Part shown: piece by piece, positions 41,709-53,018 of the stretch
How positions within the stretch are numbered: the first letter of the stretch is position 1
How the letters are laid out: each line of letters begins with the position of its first letter
From: Chara braunii
Taxonomy: Eukaryota > Streptophyta > Charophyceae > Charales > Characeae
Direction of reading: 5' to 3'
Length of the DNA stretch: 64,000 bases
NCBI GenBank assembly: GCA_003427395.1
Contig: BFEA01000124.1
Span: 2,635,970 to 2,699,969, forward strand
Program-made: the position numbers and the translations under genes
The notes under the pieces: model-generated
Database searches by the model: none
What the model was told of the DNA's origin: nothing
What the model saw: only the letters and a program-made list of their open reading frames with translations

Positions 41709-43326
41709 GGCAGTTGTAAGGCTAGGAGAGGTAGGGAAACAACTCATGAAAACTCACGAGTTCAAATCCGACAGGCTCAAAGCAGGTCCAAAAAGTACGT
41801 CGACTTTGGTAATTTTTAATTTAAAATTTGTCAAATAAAAACATATGAAAAATATTATGGGCGTAGCGCAACTGCCCACCTACTCAGAGAACAATTTTTA
41901 GGGCCAATAAAAATAATTTAGGCCACCAAATAAATACTCACGCAAACTTCAGAATACAGGTTCTTTCAACATCTTGATCCTGTCCTTTTTTTTTTTTTTT
42001 TTTTCCCTTCTCCCACCCTGAAGAAGGGGAGGCAGCTGGCAGGTCGGGAGGAGTAGGTCCTCCTCTCTCCCATCTTCCCTCATTTCTCTCTCTCTCTCTC
42101 TCTCTTAACCTTCCCAACCCCCTCTCTCCCACGCACGCTGTCGGAGGGCATGGTGTCCCGGCCCTCCGCTGCGTCCCAGACACCTGCTCTCTTTCCGTTG
42201 CGTACCAGTCTATCCGCTCACTTATCTCTGTAACCCGGTACCAACCCGTAGCGTCGTGTGGAAATGGCGGGGCAGTACCGGGTCTTACAGTGAGTCTTCC
42301 TGTAGCGAAAGTGATCGTCGGGATGACCAAGGAAAATAAAAATAAAAAGGTGGTACGGTCTGCACAGCTGCACGTCAGGTCCTAATGGTTGTATTGTGGG
42401 GTAAGTACAATGGCAACAATATAAAAAAAAACATTAAAAAAAAGGGGAGTTGGACACGGAGCTTCAAATTCTTGCTTAGATCCGAGCCGTCGTCCTAGCA
42501 CCCTGAGGTCTGATGATTTTAGTAAGTTTCTGGTGTTTGAGGGTTTTGAAGTGCCATTTTCCTTTTTGTTATTACTTACTATTATTATTACTAATTATTG
42601 CTCTTATTATTATTAATGTCAACTTCCTTATTTAAATCCCCCAACTCTGTCATTTTGAGGGAACCCGACGGTTCGTTTCGGAACTCCGACTGCGCTGGAG
42701 AGCTGGATTGGTCCGACCCTCCGCTTATTACCTGTATCCGGTTTGTCGACTGAGCGCAGCCAACGGGACCCCAAAAGAAGGAGTAGCCCATGACCACTTT
42801 GGTAGGAAGCCTATCACCCCCCCAGTGACAGGTCATAGGCCCCCTCCTTACCATCGGAGACGGGTACCCATTAGTGGTAGCCCGTAAGTGCCTTATGAGG
42901 GAAGTTAAGTGTCGGGCGGTATCCCGTTATGGGACCGCCGCTCCAACAGAAGGGGTCTATGATGGACGGCGGAGAGCTCTGCTCCTAAATATGACCGTTG
43001 GGACGCGGTCTCTCACCCTCATTTCTTCTATGAATTTTAATTTAATTGTTTTACTAGTTTTTCTAAGTCCCAATTGTCAATATTCAAGGTTTTCTTTTTT
43101 TTTTGTCAGTCGAGCTCGGATCCCTCACTCGGAACACGAGGGTCACGGTGAGTAGTAATCCAGAGTGAGGGAGGTGTGTCATTGGCTACTGGGACACGTT
43201 GAGCGCGGGTGAGTCGAAGAGAGAGGACCGGACGGCGAAGTGAACTCGTGATTTCGCTTAAGTGTGAGTACCCTGCGTGCCCCATGCTGGCTATTCCGGG
43301 GCTGGTAGCCTGGTATCTTACACTAC
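41709..43326. other. No gene seen
   Basis: Includes T runs, a (TC)n tract at 42,086-42,105 and an AT trinucleotide patch near 42,580. Otherwise unassigned. Confidence 0.35.
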
Positions 43327-43704
43327 TTGTTCGGGAGAGGCACGGCCATGGTGCGTAGCAGTGGGCTATACGGCTATAGGCTGAAATACCTCCTGTTTAT
43401 CTGGAGGTGGGAGCGGATGACGGGAGAAGGACCTGCAGTGACAGTCGTCCTGGACTATAGCCGTTGCAATCAGGAGGCAAGGCTGAAGATCAACGTTGAA
43501 GGGGGCAAAGAAGGAGAAATAAGAGCTGATCAGAGACTACAGTTGGCCATTACTAAGGTCAGGGACTGTGTTGAAAGAATGTGTAGGATGGACGGGGTCA
43601 CGGACGAAATGAAAGTGATTGTCTCATACTTGGAGAGGGAGCTCAACAGACACGGTAGAGAGAGAACAGCAACATTTAGACCGCGACACGGAGGCAGAGA
43701 GTGA
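43327..43704 (+). CDS. Unrecognised 125-codon frame
   Basis: Codons from about 43,425 give a regular, charged composition ('VTVVLDYSRCNQEARLKIN', 'QLAITKVRDCVERMCRMDG', 'VIVSYLERELNRHGRE') that looks like a real or decayed protein with helical segments. I do not recognise it. There is no second copy here and no neighbour to give context. It could be part of a retrotransposon ORF1. Confidence 0.25.
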   Translation: MFGRGTAMVRSSGLYGYRLKYLLFIWRWERMTGEGPAVTVVLDYSRCNQEARLKINVEGGKEGEIRADQRLQLAITKVRDCVERMCRMDGVTDEMKVIVSYLERELNRHGRERTATFRPRHGGRE

Positions 43705-43916
43705 AGAGAGCGACCGGGAGGTTCGAACGCAGTCTTGGTCAGGTTTGGACCAGTGGTGAAGGGACCACCCGCTGGCCGAGCCTGTAGAGAGCGGCCCGGA
43801 GGCCAGCTCGCGACAGAAGGCGTGACTGTGAGCACTAGGTAGAGGGACACCGACGATCACTATCGAGAGAGAGGCGAGAGATAACATACACGAAGGTCAA
43901 ACAAAAGGGGGGTTTT
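43705..43916. other. No feature seen
   Basis: Short stretch without recognised motif leading into the repeat array. Confidence 0.3.
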
Positions 43917-44544
43917 GTTGACGGCACGTGCTGATCAGTGCAGCGCACTGAAGGTATCTTCTTCCTTTTTGGGCAGCGACAATGATGGGCGCGAGCGATG
44001 ACACCCAAGAAAAGACGAGAGGGAACACACACAAGAGAGAAGTGAGCGAGTAGTTGACATCGCCTGCTTGATTAGTGCAGCGCGCCGAGGACCTTTGCAT
44101 GGCATTGCCAGTTGATGCCCTGACCTCTTCTTCGAACGGGAGGCTCCTCGCCCGCGTGCTTGGGTCGGTCAGGGGGTGACCCGCGAGGCGATGTGTCAAG
44201 TTCCTGCGCTAGCGAGAGAGTTAGCCGCAAGTGTGACAAGGGGGTGTGGAGCAGTCACGATCGAAAGAGAGAGCGGCCAAGAGAGAGAGGGCACGCGGAA
44301 GTCAGACAAGGTGGGACAGGTTCCCCTCCTTTTATGTTGTTGACGTCACCCGCTTGAGGTGTGCAACGCACTTACGACTTTCCTCGGTAGCAGTGGCTGC
44401 TGACGCCACGTTTTCCTTCTTTGAGTAGGGACTCTGGGTGCGCGCCTAGGCTGGCCTGTATGTGACCAGTGAGATGACGAGTACGTCCCCGCACTAGCAG
44501 AGAGGCTCGCAACAACGTGACAAGAGGTTTTAAGTGGTCACAAT

Positions 44545-44632
<88 letters not shown>

Positions 44633-44640
44633 AGGAGGGT
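43917..44640. repeat. Imperfect long tandem repeats with GA-rich ends
   Basis: 'GTTGACGGCACGTGCTGATC' (43,917), 'GTTGACATCGCCTGCTTGAT' (44,054) and 'GTTGACGTCACCCGCTTGAG' (44,339) each begin a unit with 'GTGCAGCGCAC' or similar, then 'GACGAGTACGTCC'/'GTCAAGTTCCTGCGCTAGC' and a GA-rich end. The last unit ends in a (GA)n microsatellite of about 40 dinucleotides (44,548-44,627). Confidence 0.7.
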
Positions 44641-45954
44641 TAGAACCGGAGAGTATGACTGATGTTTGGGGTTTTCGCGAGATGATCGGGGAATTGTTAT
44701 CTCACGATATAGTCATGCACTGGGGAAAAAGGCTCGCGTTGACTGGTCTGGACTCGCCCCTAACAGTTCTGTTCTCTCGGAGAGACGAACGAGTGCGGAA
44801 GTTTTGTTTCTTCCTCTTCTCTGTCTTGTACTATGAATTATCTTTTTGTGTGGTTCGCGAGACAGCGCACTGGCTATTATGCAAAAGAGAGGGTTGGGGG
44901 TTATGATCCAAGACATGCAGTACTTATTTTGAGTACGTTCCATCTCTCTAGGGTCATACTGGTCGCCTTCCTTCTGGCCAGAACAGACTCGTTTGGCCAG
45001 TGGCTGTTGATATCAACACGGTCCCTCCGGATTGGGTACGAGACAGAGCTTTCATTGACGACCTCGTGAACGAACTCGAGTGGACAGGCAGTTTTGATGC
45101 TTACTCCCCTAGGGACAAGTCGTGTGTTGTGCCTCGACATGGTGGGGAGTATAAACGTGTTGGGTGAATAAAGGTGTTGAGCACCGAGATCATGGGGTTG
45201 GTAGTGAGCGAACTAGATTAGGGCCTTGACTCGGTAGAATCCTACAGAAGTAGGAAGACAAACGGTGGAGAGAGCTATCATGCGACCAGACTTATGGTAA
45301 ACTTCATTACCCTGTTAAGTGTGTTTGACCTGAGAGTTTGAATGATCTAAGATATGTGACCTCTAGTGAGTGAGCGTTTGTCAGCAGAGTTAACATTGAC
45401 ATTTGCATGCACGCTAGAAATTATCGCTGCACAGAGAGCGTCCTTCGGTAAAGTGGGGATAAACCGTTGGTTGCGCTTTTGCTGACTGCACGGCAGACCC
45501 TTTTCCTTTTTGGGCTCGGTGCATCGATATCTTTCCCTCACACTTCTGTCCTGTATGACGATTTACTCGACTATCTAATGGCAAATGAAAGGGACTTAAG
45601 GAGTGATGGGTGTGGGAGAATAAAAGGGAGAAAGCTATGAATGGGGTGAATAAAGCCCTCCACTCGGTCGATCTTGAGAGATCTATTCTGCAAACTGGGT
45701 GATGACTGTTCCTAAGCTTGAGAAAATCCTGTATAAGAAATTACCGCGAGTGACCTTCTCAACTCACCAAAGGATATCAGCCTCTAGCCACCCGTCACCA
45801 CTAATCTTGCGCCTCTGCTGTATAGAGATGTCGTCAGATTAGTGGCAAATAGTGATTGGGTAAACAAAGTTGCGGTACAAAGGGGAGGAGGTAAGGCAGA
45901 GTGAGCCCAAGCTGTTTGGTCCTCTCGGACTTGTCTGCACGGTTCAAATAAAAG

Positions 45955-45955
<1 letters not shown>
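44641..45955. other. No gene seen
   Basis: Short frames only. 'GGGTGAATAAAG' occurs twice (45,163 and 45,637). No motif recognised. Confidence 0.35.
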
Positions 45956-45956
<1 letters not shown>

Positions 45957-46011
<55 letters not shown>

Positions 46012-46014
46012 CAT
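45957..46014. repeat. (ATT)n microsatellite
   Basis: About 19 trinucleotides, uninterrupted except at the end. Confidence 0.95.
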
Positions 46015-47600
46015 TATTTTTCCCTATTGAACTGTATGCTTAAACTCGGTCGGGGAGGTAAAGGACACAAACGTTCTTAAACTCTAAAACACTCCTTTGG
46101 GGGATTCTATGTCACCGGGGGTGGGTAAGCATGCAATCGTGCGGATCCGAGATTGAGCGAGCTTGCAAATGGCAGCGTAGCCATATGGTCATCCAAGAGC
46201 ACGACTCTATAGGTAGTCATGCGATCCTATGGACATATGACTGTATAAATCCGGAGGCATAGCGAAATCATGAACAGTTGAGCGGACCTTGTGAGCATGC
46301 AGCTGTTCCAGACTGTAAACGCGAAGTTGAACATGAACGAACTAGTGCGAACATGATATTGCGAACTTGCGTGTGTTCGTCAAAAGCCATTTAGTTCCAG
46401 GTCAGCAGGCATGGTTGTCGGCTAATCCCTTTAATTCAAATGATCAAGAAAAGCGACCGACGATGGTCGAGGCTGGACCGAGACCATGTGATGAACCATA
46501 GAAGGAGGAAACGACAACTAAGGAAAATACTCTATTTTATCGTAAAATTCTTATTGGACGGGGACAAATGTCTGAAGATTGATAGTCCAGGAAACAGTCG
46601 CAAGGCAATTTAGCGGGAGCGATGATGCACTTCTCGCAGGTTGTGTGATACCATACTATATCAACTGAGAAAACACAGCTTGCCGCACTCCAACTCTCTC
46701 CCTCGATCACGGATGGTATTACCGCGGAACGGGCAGTCAATGACAGACGTTCTGGGGCAGTCTCCCGGTCAGGAAACACGTTGCGAATGCACGTCGTTAG
46801 TAGAGACCGAAACCCGTGATGTCACCTTTTTTTTTTTTTTTTTTTTTTTTTAAGACTGGGGCGTTCCATTGCTCAGGGTCTGGAAAGTAAGCATTTATTC
46901 GAGCTCTCCTTAGACGCCTGGCTCATGGGCCCTATCATCTGAGGGCAACGTCAAGTAATCAGTCTCAGTGCAATTAAACGAATGTTGTCGCTGCCCATGT
47001 GCAGGGCAAAACAAGAAAAAAAAAAAAGGGGGGGGGAAAAAAAAAACGTTTTCAAAAAATTTCGAAAAAAAAAAATGTTATGGACAAAAAAAAAAAAAAA
47101 AAAAGGGGGGGGGGGGGGGTTAATTTAATGGACTGGGCCTGGTCAGGTCAAGTGCCCTGAGCAATTGTGGTAAGAGTGTTTCCAAAGCAAGCAAAGCAAG
47201 CTTTGTAACAAAATAAGGGAGTGTGAATGGATTATGCAGCTGAGGCGGGTGCGCTCGGGGTGACTGGTCTGTGTATGGGCTGCCTAAAACAGAGGGTTGT
47301 GGACTGTACTACTATGCGCAAAAAAAGAACCAAACACGGGTCTAGGCAAGGTCTCGAAACTGTCCCTCATAGTCTGAATATACAGTAACTCTGGTGATGC
47401 AATGCTAGGAGACGCACGTGCACGCTGCTGCTCTGAGCGTGACCATACACTATTATGAGAACATGCTATAACTGAGTTAATGTCAATCCCGATATGCAAC
47501 TGACACACCTTGTCATCCATTACCAAATCCGGTGAGGGCCCGCAAAACAGTTTCAGTATCGTCTTTAGACCTAAGTGTCAATCCCACAGGAGTTGTTTGT
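46015..47600. other. No gene seen; low-complexity A/G and T runs
   Basis: T run at 46,827-46,851. A and G runs at 47,010-47,120. Remaining sequence has no recognisable frame. Confidence 0.4.
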
Positions 47601-47619
47601 ACCTTGAATGACAAGAAAA

Positions 47620-48018
47620 AGAGGCAGAGGCACCTGTTCCCCTACAGGTATTGAGAATGATACTCTTTCGGTGGAAAGTCTGCCCAAAACAGCAGCCTAG
47701 ATGTTAAGATTCATCATAGGTCTGAGCCAGTACTTAGCCCTTTTACCCAGTGAAATCCGTGTCAGAGGAATGATGAGAATGGGCGAGGTTCTCGTAATCA
47801 AAGGCATATCAAACAAGGATAAAAAGGGAGGATGGGGTGAAGAAGCGTGTTGAGATATGGAAACAAATAGGCAGATCCAGAGAGAACAGGCGGTCAGGAT
47901 GATCAGAGAAGAGAAGTACATCGAATACATGCTTTATTTTTATGACAATTGTGGGAAGCGGCATAGCATCGGTTCACTGTTGGAGATGGTGGAGCAGGTC
48001 AGGGCAAGGCTCAGATGA
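47620..48018 (+). pseudogene. Unrecognised decayed coding region, first part
   Basis: One frame reads 'SPTGIENDTLSVESLPKTA', TAG (47,698), 'MLRFIIGLSQYLALLPSEIR', 'VRGMMRMGEVLVIKG', TGA (47,851), 'METNRQIQREQAVRMIREE', 'KYIEYMLYFYDNCGKRHSI', ending at TGA 48,016. The composition is protein-like over 130 codons despite two stops. It lies directly upstream of a second such stretch and could be the same pseudogene or retroelement gag-like protein. No family recognised. Confidence 0.45.
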
Positions 48019-48049
48019 CCGCTAAGATACCCAGACTTCTTTCTTGCTA

Positions 48050-48390
48050 TCAGGTAATCACCAATCAGCAGTTCAACCAGCACTCTAATACTCAGTCACC
48101 CGAGATATCAGAAAGCACTAGTCAATGTCCAATCAGCATCTGGCCAAACACACAATCGTCCGAATTACTCGAAATTTTCAGTCAGAAATCAACCAGCAAC
48201 TCAGGTTCGCTAGTGCCACTCCGAGGTCTGCACACTTTTCAACCTTTTGGGTGCTAAGAGACCAGTGTTTGGTGATTCGTTATCCAATCAGCGTCCAACC
48301 AGTATCAAGTCAGCACTCAATCAGCATTCAACCTTTCTTAATTGCATCAGGGATCAATATCAATCAGCAATCAGACATTACAAAAAGACA
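48050..48390 (+). repeat. Degenerate 'AATCAGCA' repeat array
   Basis: CAATCAGCA, CAACCAGCA, AGTCAGCA and close variants occur about a dozen times, irregularly spaced. The plus-strand frame through them is Ser/Gln/Ile-rich. Confidence 0.6.
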
Positions 48391-49060
48391 CAGGGCTCGA
48401 TTCCAGCATCCAACTCATCACATGAGTACAGTTCAGTCTTACTCCGTCAGTGAGTCGGTCCTGGCCGGTCTCAACAGTATTACCTCTAGAGATGCTTTCA
48501 AGTATCGGTATGTAACTTGAAGTGCAACTGGTTTCAAACGAGATGAATTATTAATCTTTATGGTTCACACTGAGTTTGCTGAGGGAACCATTCATGACCT
48601 GAGACCCTATGTAAAGAAAGGGAAAAAGATCCATGAGCACTTCGATTCAGCCTGGATTGCAGCAGCCAGGTATCTCGAGGAGAGAGAAAAGGAGCTTGAT
48701 GAGGGTGGGACAAAGATGATCCGTAGCTTCGGGCCAAAATTTTACTCTGACTATCCCAGACCTCCAGTTTCCTTCCTTCTCACTGACGGTTCTTGTTGGG
48801 GAGACTTGGTAAAACTAGCCAAGAGGTATATCTCTTTTGCGGTGATTGATTACGAGGCATTGACAGAACCCTCTGAGTTCTGGTAGTATCTCAGACGAGG
48901 GATTTTCTCTCAACCATACTTTCCTACTCTATGGGAAAAATTTTGTGCTATGGTTGACTTCCGTATCATGGGACTAGGACCGAGATGCTCAGAACTAGAG
49001 GCTTCAGGTGGCTGTACATCGAGAGACCGCAACCTCATAGGGTACGGAAACTTGGCCGGA
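48125..49060 (+). pseudogene. Unrecognised decayed coding region, second part
   Basis: A single frame runs from 48,125 to about 49,060 with only two stops (TGA 48,518; TAG 48,884). After the repeat-rich start it reads 'SVLAGLNSITSRDAFKYRY', then 'TGFKRDELLIFMVHTEFAEG', 'DLRPYVKKGKKIHEHFDSAW', 'ARYLEEREKELDEGG', 'DYPRPPVSFLLTDGSCWGD', and past the TAG 'YLRRGIFSQPYFPTLWEKF'. Charged helices and a Trp/Tyr/Phe-rich C-terminus look like a genuine protein. I cannot place it in a family. The only clearly non-LINE coding signal in the window. Confidence 0.5.
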
Positions 49061-49625
49061 AGCACAAGAAACATGCAGCAAAATAAGAGAGTGAGTGTGA
49101 GATTCAGAGGGATGAGTGAGAACTTTTGACTAGTGCTGGTCGTGCTCTCTGCATGTGTACTCTCTGAGACTATTATGAGTTCTCATTCTTCCCTCATTTA
49201 CCCTTGTCTTTGCTTAAGTCAGTCAGTCTTGTATGGACTACATCGTTTTGCTTGGTGATCATGTTCTTTGATGATGTTGTCACAGTTCTCAAAGTTAGTA
49301 AATTGGCAAATTGATGCATGCATGACATATCAACATTCTTTTTTATTATTTGCATGATTCTTTGCTGTTCCGAATCAAAATAAAAGATTCCTAAGACCGG
49401 GGACCGACGAAGACCGTAATTGAAGGGTCTCGCTCGAAGCCGGACGCACACAACAGGAAGGGATTTGCTTTAAATAATTTATTTTATTTATTGCAAAAAC
49501 GACCAAATCCTGCGTAACAACCTGTTGGCTTTTTGGTCGTCTGAAGGGGCCCGACTAGAAAAAGTGTGACAGCGCGTGATGTGAGTCACGGGATCTAAGA
49601 CCCCGCGACTATGAATATTCGTACC
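49061..49625. other. No gene seen
   Basis: No motif recognised; moderately AT-rich. Confidence 0.4.
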
Positions 49626-49905
49626 AAATGGAGGTGAGAGCCCATTCTGCTCCCATACAGCCAAAGTGACTGTTCCAACCACGAGGCAGGCAAATAGAGG
49701 TGGGAGCTCGTTGTGCTCCCACACAACCAAAGTGGTGGTTCCTATCACTCCACGAGGCAGGCAAATGGAGGTGGGAACCCATTGTGCTCCCACACGGCCA
49801 AAGTGGTTGTTCCTACCACTCCGCGAGGTAGGCAAATGGAGGTGGGAGCCCATTGTGCTCCCATACAACCAAAGTGGTTGTTCCTACTACTCCACAAGGC
49901 GGTTG
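49626..49905. repeat. Minisatellite, four ~79-bp units
   Basis: Four tandem units of 'CAAATGGAGGTGGGAGCCCA..TGTGCTCCCAC..AACCAAAGTGG..GTTCCTA'. Each unit can form a hairpin GGGAGC/GCTCCC. Frames through it on both strands are artefacts of the repeat. Confidence 0.9.
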
Positions 49906-50206
49906 CCTCGTTTTTCCTCCTTCCATTTTTTTTTTTTTTTTTTTTTTTTTCGGCTTAGGATAACAATCATCACGGCCACGTGGCTTTTCAAGCACGCCTA
50001 TCTAAATGCAGACCGGAGTTCGATCCCTCATGGGATCGAAAATTTTTGGACCTTTTCTCGATTTATGCGTGTCATCCTTGCACATGGACTATGCAGCTTC
50101 GCGCAGTTGATCTCGACCGCACGATCTTTGTGGTCAATTGAAATCAACCACGCCAGCTAAAAAAAGAAAGGGGCAGCTCCAAAAAGAGCTAACCCAGATG
50201 ACATGT
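49906..50206. other. No gene seen; T run
   Basis: T run at 49,927-49,950 after the minisatellite. 'GGAGTTCGATCCC' at 50,015 is box-B-like, but no box A accompanies it. Confidence 0.35.
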
Positions 50207-50290
50207 CATCGGGCTCGATCCCAACACCTGTTGTATGAAAGTCAGATATCGTACCTACTTAGCTAACTCCTGTTACGGGAACTATAGCCG
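50207..50290 (-). repeat. tRNA-like SINE head
   Basis: Minus strand: 'AGTTAGCTAAGTAGGTACGA' (box-A-like) and 'GTTGGGATCGAGCCCGA' (box-B-like) about 50 nt apart. Confidence 0.55.
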
Positions 50291-50550
50291 CAACTCTTCT
50301 ATTAGAGGAGTTGTACCCAGTACACCCCGTGCTATTCAGCTTAGGCAGGCCCCGCATGCCCTAACTCCTTAACTTGTCGCCTTGTCGTATGCCCGACAGG
50401 CGTTTCAGCTAGGCGGCCCTATGGGCCAACCTTTGAGACGTGGCTACAGCACCAGACCCCGAAGGCTTTGTAAAAAAAATTCATAAGCCATATGTCCGAG
50501 TCTCAATTGCGACCACTTTCTTAACTTGCATAGGCTCTGAATTGCATAGC

Positions 50551-50959
50551 TTAATCGCAACGCACCCTCTTTTTAGGTAGGATAGGCCTTAGCTTTAACA
50601 TTCCCACGTCTACGCGCCTCTGCAGCTCTGCTATAAACCATCGACTATCACCATTACCCTCGGACGCCGCATGCGTTCCGAACCAAGGTTCAAAAAAATT
50701 TAGTCTCTCGGTCATACGCAAGTTTGGATAAACTTCTGGCAAACGTCAGTCGCATCAAGTCCCTCAATTCAACGAAAAAGTCAGACAACGCCCGACATCG
50801 AAAAACTCGACCAAATACCCTCGTAAGGGTTTCTGCTCCGACAACGTTTTGCAAGTCTAAAAGGAGAGCAGGCCGCCACTCTGGAATGGCATGCCTAGAA
50901 GAAGGCTCTTTAGAGATTGCCTTCCCAGAAGTCGCCCAACTTGCTCTGCATGCGGTCAT
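50551..50959 (-). pseudogene. Unrecognised possible coding remnant
   Basis: Two overlapping minus-strand frames give protein-like text ('LLLDLQNVVGAETLTRVFG', 'FVELRDLMRLTFARSLSK'; then 'FEPWFGTHAASEGNGDSRW'). They may be one reading joined by a frameshift near 50,700. No family recognised; weak call. Confidence 0.25.
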
Positions 50960-51124
50960 TATTGGTAGTGCCTACTACACTGTGGTTGGTATCCAGAAGA
51001 ATTAATGTTTTCAGTACATGCAATTGTTATGAGTGAGGTTGAGAATCTAACTCCCACCTATAGGTTCACGTTCCACTCGTCGGCGAAGTTTAGTTTTGGT
51101 AGAGTGAACACTGTAATGACTCAA

Positions 51125-51475
51125 GGGGGGACTCCTTTCCTCCGAAGAATGACTGGATCCTCTATGGAATCCTCTTTGGGCCCAGCTTCAACATCTTGGC
51201 GGGGTGGGGCTATGTGGCTCTGGTTTGCATGAGGGTGATAATGCAGAAGATATGGAGGGCAAGAAATGTGGCAATCTAAAGCGCGAAGAAGTTGAATCTT
51301 CACCAACGCCAACATCAGATTTGTATGAACATCAGACTCATGATTCTCTCAGATTGGAAACAAAGTTCAGGACGCCAAGATTCAGGCAGACATTGGTTCT
51401 TGAAAACTTGGGCGCAAGGTAACCAACTAGCAGTTGTTACAAGGGATGGAAATGTGGCTATTTCTCGTTGATTGA
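51125..51475 (+). pseudogene. LINE fragment E7: extreme C-terminus only
   Basis: One frame gives 'KNDWILYGILFGPSFNILAG', then 'GWGYVALVCMRVIMQKIWRA', a stop, and 'SGRHWFLKTWAQGNQLAVV'. This matches the end of E5 ('RDWVLLGGVPGD', 'GWGYVAQRARAIGFWIIW', 'FKWFLDTWGQGGKFV'). Everything upstream is missing, as expected for a short 5'-truncated LINE insertion. Confidence 0.7.
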
Positions 51476-51764
51476 AGTCTCAGTGACCTGCCAAGAACTG
51501 GGTCGAGATAGGTCCACAGACCAGGCAGATTGTAGAGACCAAAATAACCACTGGAGTAGGAAAGTTTGTGGTGTGTGGTTTGAATGGTGGAGAGGTATGT
51601 TGGTTAGGAACCTTTTGTGCTTCAAAGATTTAATTTTGGAAAGTGCAATCCTTTTTATTTTCATTACCATCAAAGGACGTTCCTTGCTCAGTTAATCCCC
51701 TGGATTTCAGGGTAATCAATGCTGGCAGGGGGAGTCCTCTTAACTTTTCTAAAAAAAGATCCTT

Positions 51765-51860
51765 ATTAATGCGTAAATGTCCTTATGGGACGCTGGACCC
51801 GGTTTCCAGCACGTGCTGCTCCCCACGAATAGATTGGAGCATGTATCCCCAAAAAATAAA
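51765..51860 (+). repeat. Copy of the 'CTGCTCCCCAC' dispersed repeat
   Basis: 'GGGACGCTGGACCCGGTTTC' and 'CAGCACGTGCTGCTCCCCAC', with a palindromic CAGCACGTGCTG. It is the fullest of three copies in the window and ends in an (AAAAAT)n-like tract. Confidence 0.65.
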
Positions 51861-52242
51861 AATAAAAATAAAAATTTCGAAAATGTGTCTGAAATAGGAA
51901 TAGGACACGATGCGGTTTCCAGTATAGTCAAAGCTGGGTAATGGCCCCAGACATTCCTGGGTGGAATTGTGAGGTCCTCGACCCCCCTATTGTTTTATTC
52001 CTGTCCTTAGTGTATCCACACCACTGTTTATCGGGTGCAACAACCTGCACCCGATCACACCCTTCCCACCTGTGGACCCACCCTTCTGACCCCACCTCTG
52101 CCTCCACCAAAGCCTCCCAGCATTCTGGACGGGGGATGCAAGCAACGGGCCAACTTGAAAGGGCAACCTCACGACTGCCAACATTTCAGCCACATGGGTT
52201 GGGTAGTGTGGGAATTTCCTAACTCCAATTACCCCGTAGTGG

Positions 52243-53018
52243 TCTTTTTTTTTTTTTTTTTTTTTAGGAAAAAACAAGGAATTTCATTAAAGACCAAACT
52301 TTGAGGCCGGGAATCCTCACAAACAACCCGAGCGACTCAAAACCGTATCGCTGGGTCAGACCCCAACTACTGTTCTGTAGGTTTTTGCCCACCAACTCGA
52401 AAAGAACAGGGAAAACCAAAGAAACACTCATAAAGCTACTCCCTCTACCCTTCATTCAATCCAACCAAAACACAGTGTTTTCCACTAGGCATTCCATCCT
52501 AGGGGTTAATCTGGGAGTTTTCGCCCCACGACTTATGACTGTCTTTACCAAACCTTAAAACTAGCTGTCTATCAAATATTCATATTACCTTTCTATTTTT
52601 CCTTTTTCTCCTATTAACTCCTATCTATCTAAAGACCCTCCTCCACTGCTACCTATCTGCTACTCCTACCCTTTATTCTCGCCTCTCCTCTCATCCCGCC
52701 TATACGACGGTCGGAGCCTACCACGACTCCAAGTTTACTTATGGCACTCTCTTACCCCTCTTACCCTACTGCCTCCTACTGTGGATAATGAACCGAGTGC
52801 CCTGGTATGAAGTCTCATTCTATTGCCTATTACCCCAATAGCCAATCCGCAAACATCAACTTCCCATCCCCTCCAATTGTTACAAACTTACCCCCTTGCC
52901 CCCAGGTGTCCAAGAACCATTTGAACCCCGTTGAACTGTTTCTCCCCTTTGGTACCTTTCTTCTCCATTCTGCTGTAATTTCTCTACGAAGCATCGCCTT
53001 CATTGTTGCCTTAATCTT
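52243..53018 (-). other. LINE E5 3' UTR and poly(A) tail
   Basis: Non-coding except that the first ~200 nt continue the protein tail in frame after one stop ('KIKATMKAMLRRE', 'FKWFLDTWGQGGKFV'). Ends in 22 A (minus strand). Confidence 0.7.

Noticed and set aside
44517-44906. 129-codon frame with Arg-Glu repeats
   Set aside because: It is a translation of the GA microsatellite; the flanking residues show no known motif.
49666-50160. 164-codon frame in the minisatellite
   Set aside because: The repeat unit is open in several frames and on both strands; no independent coding evidence.
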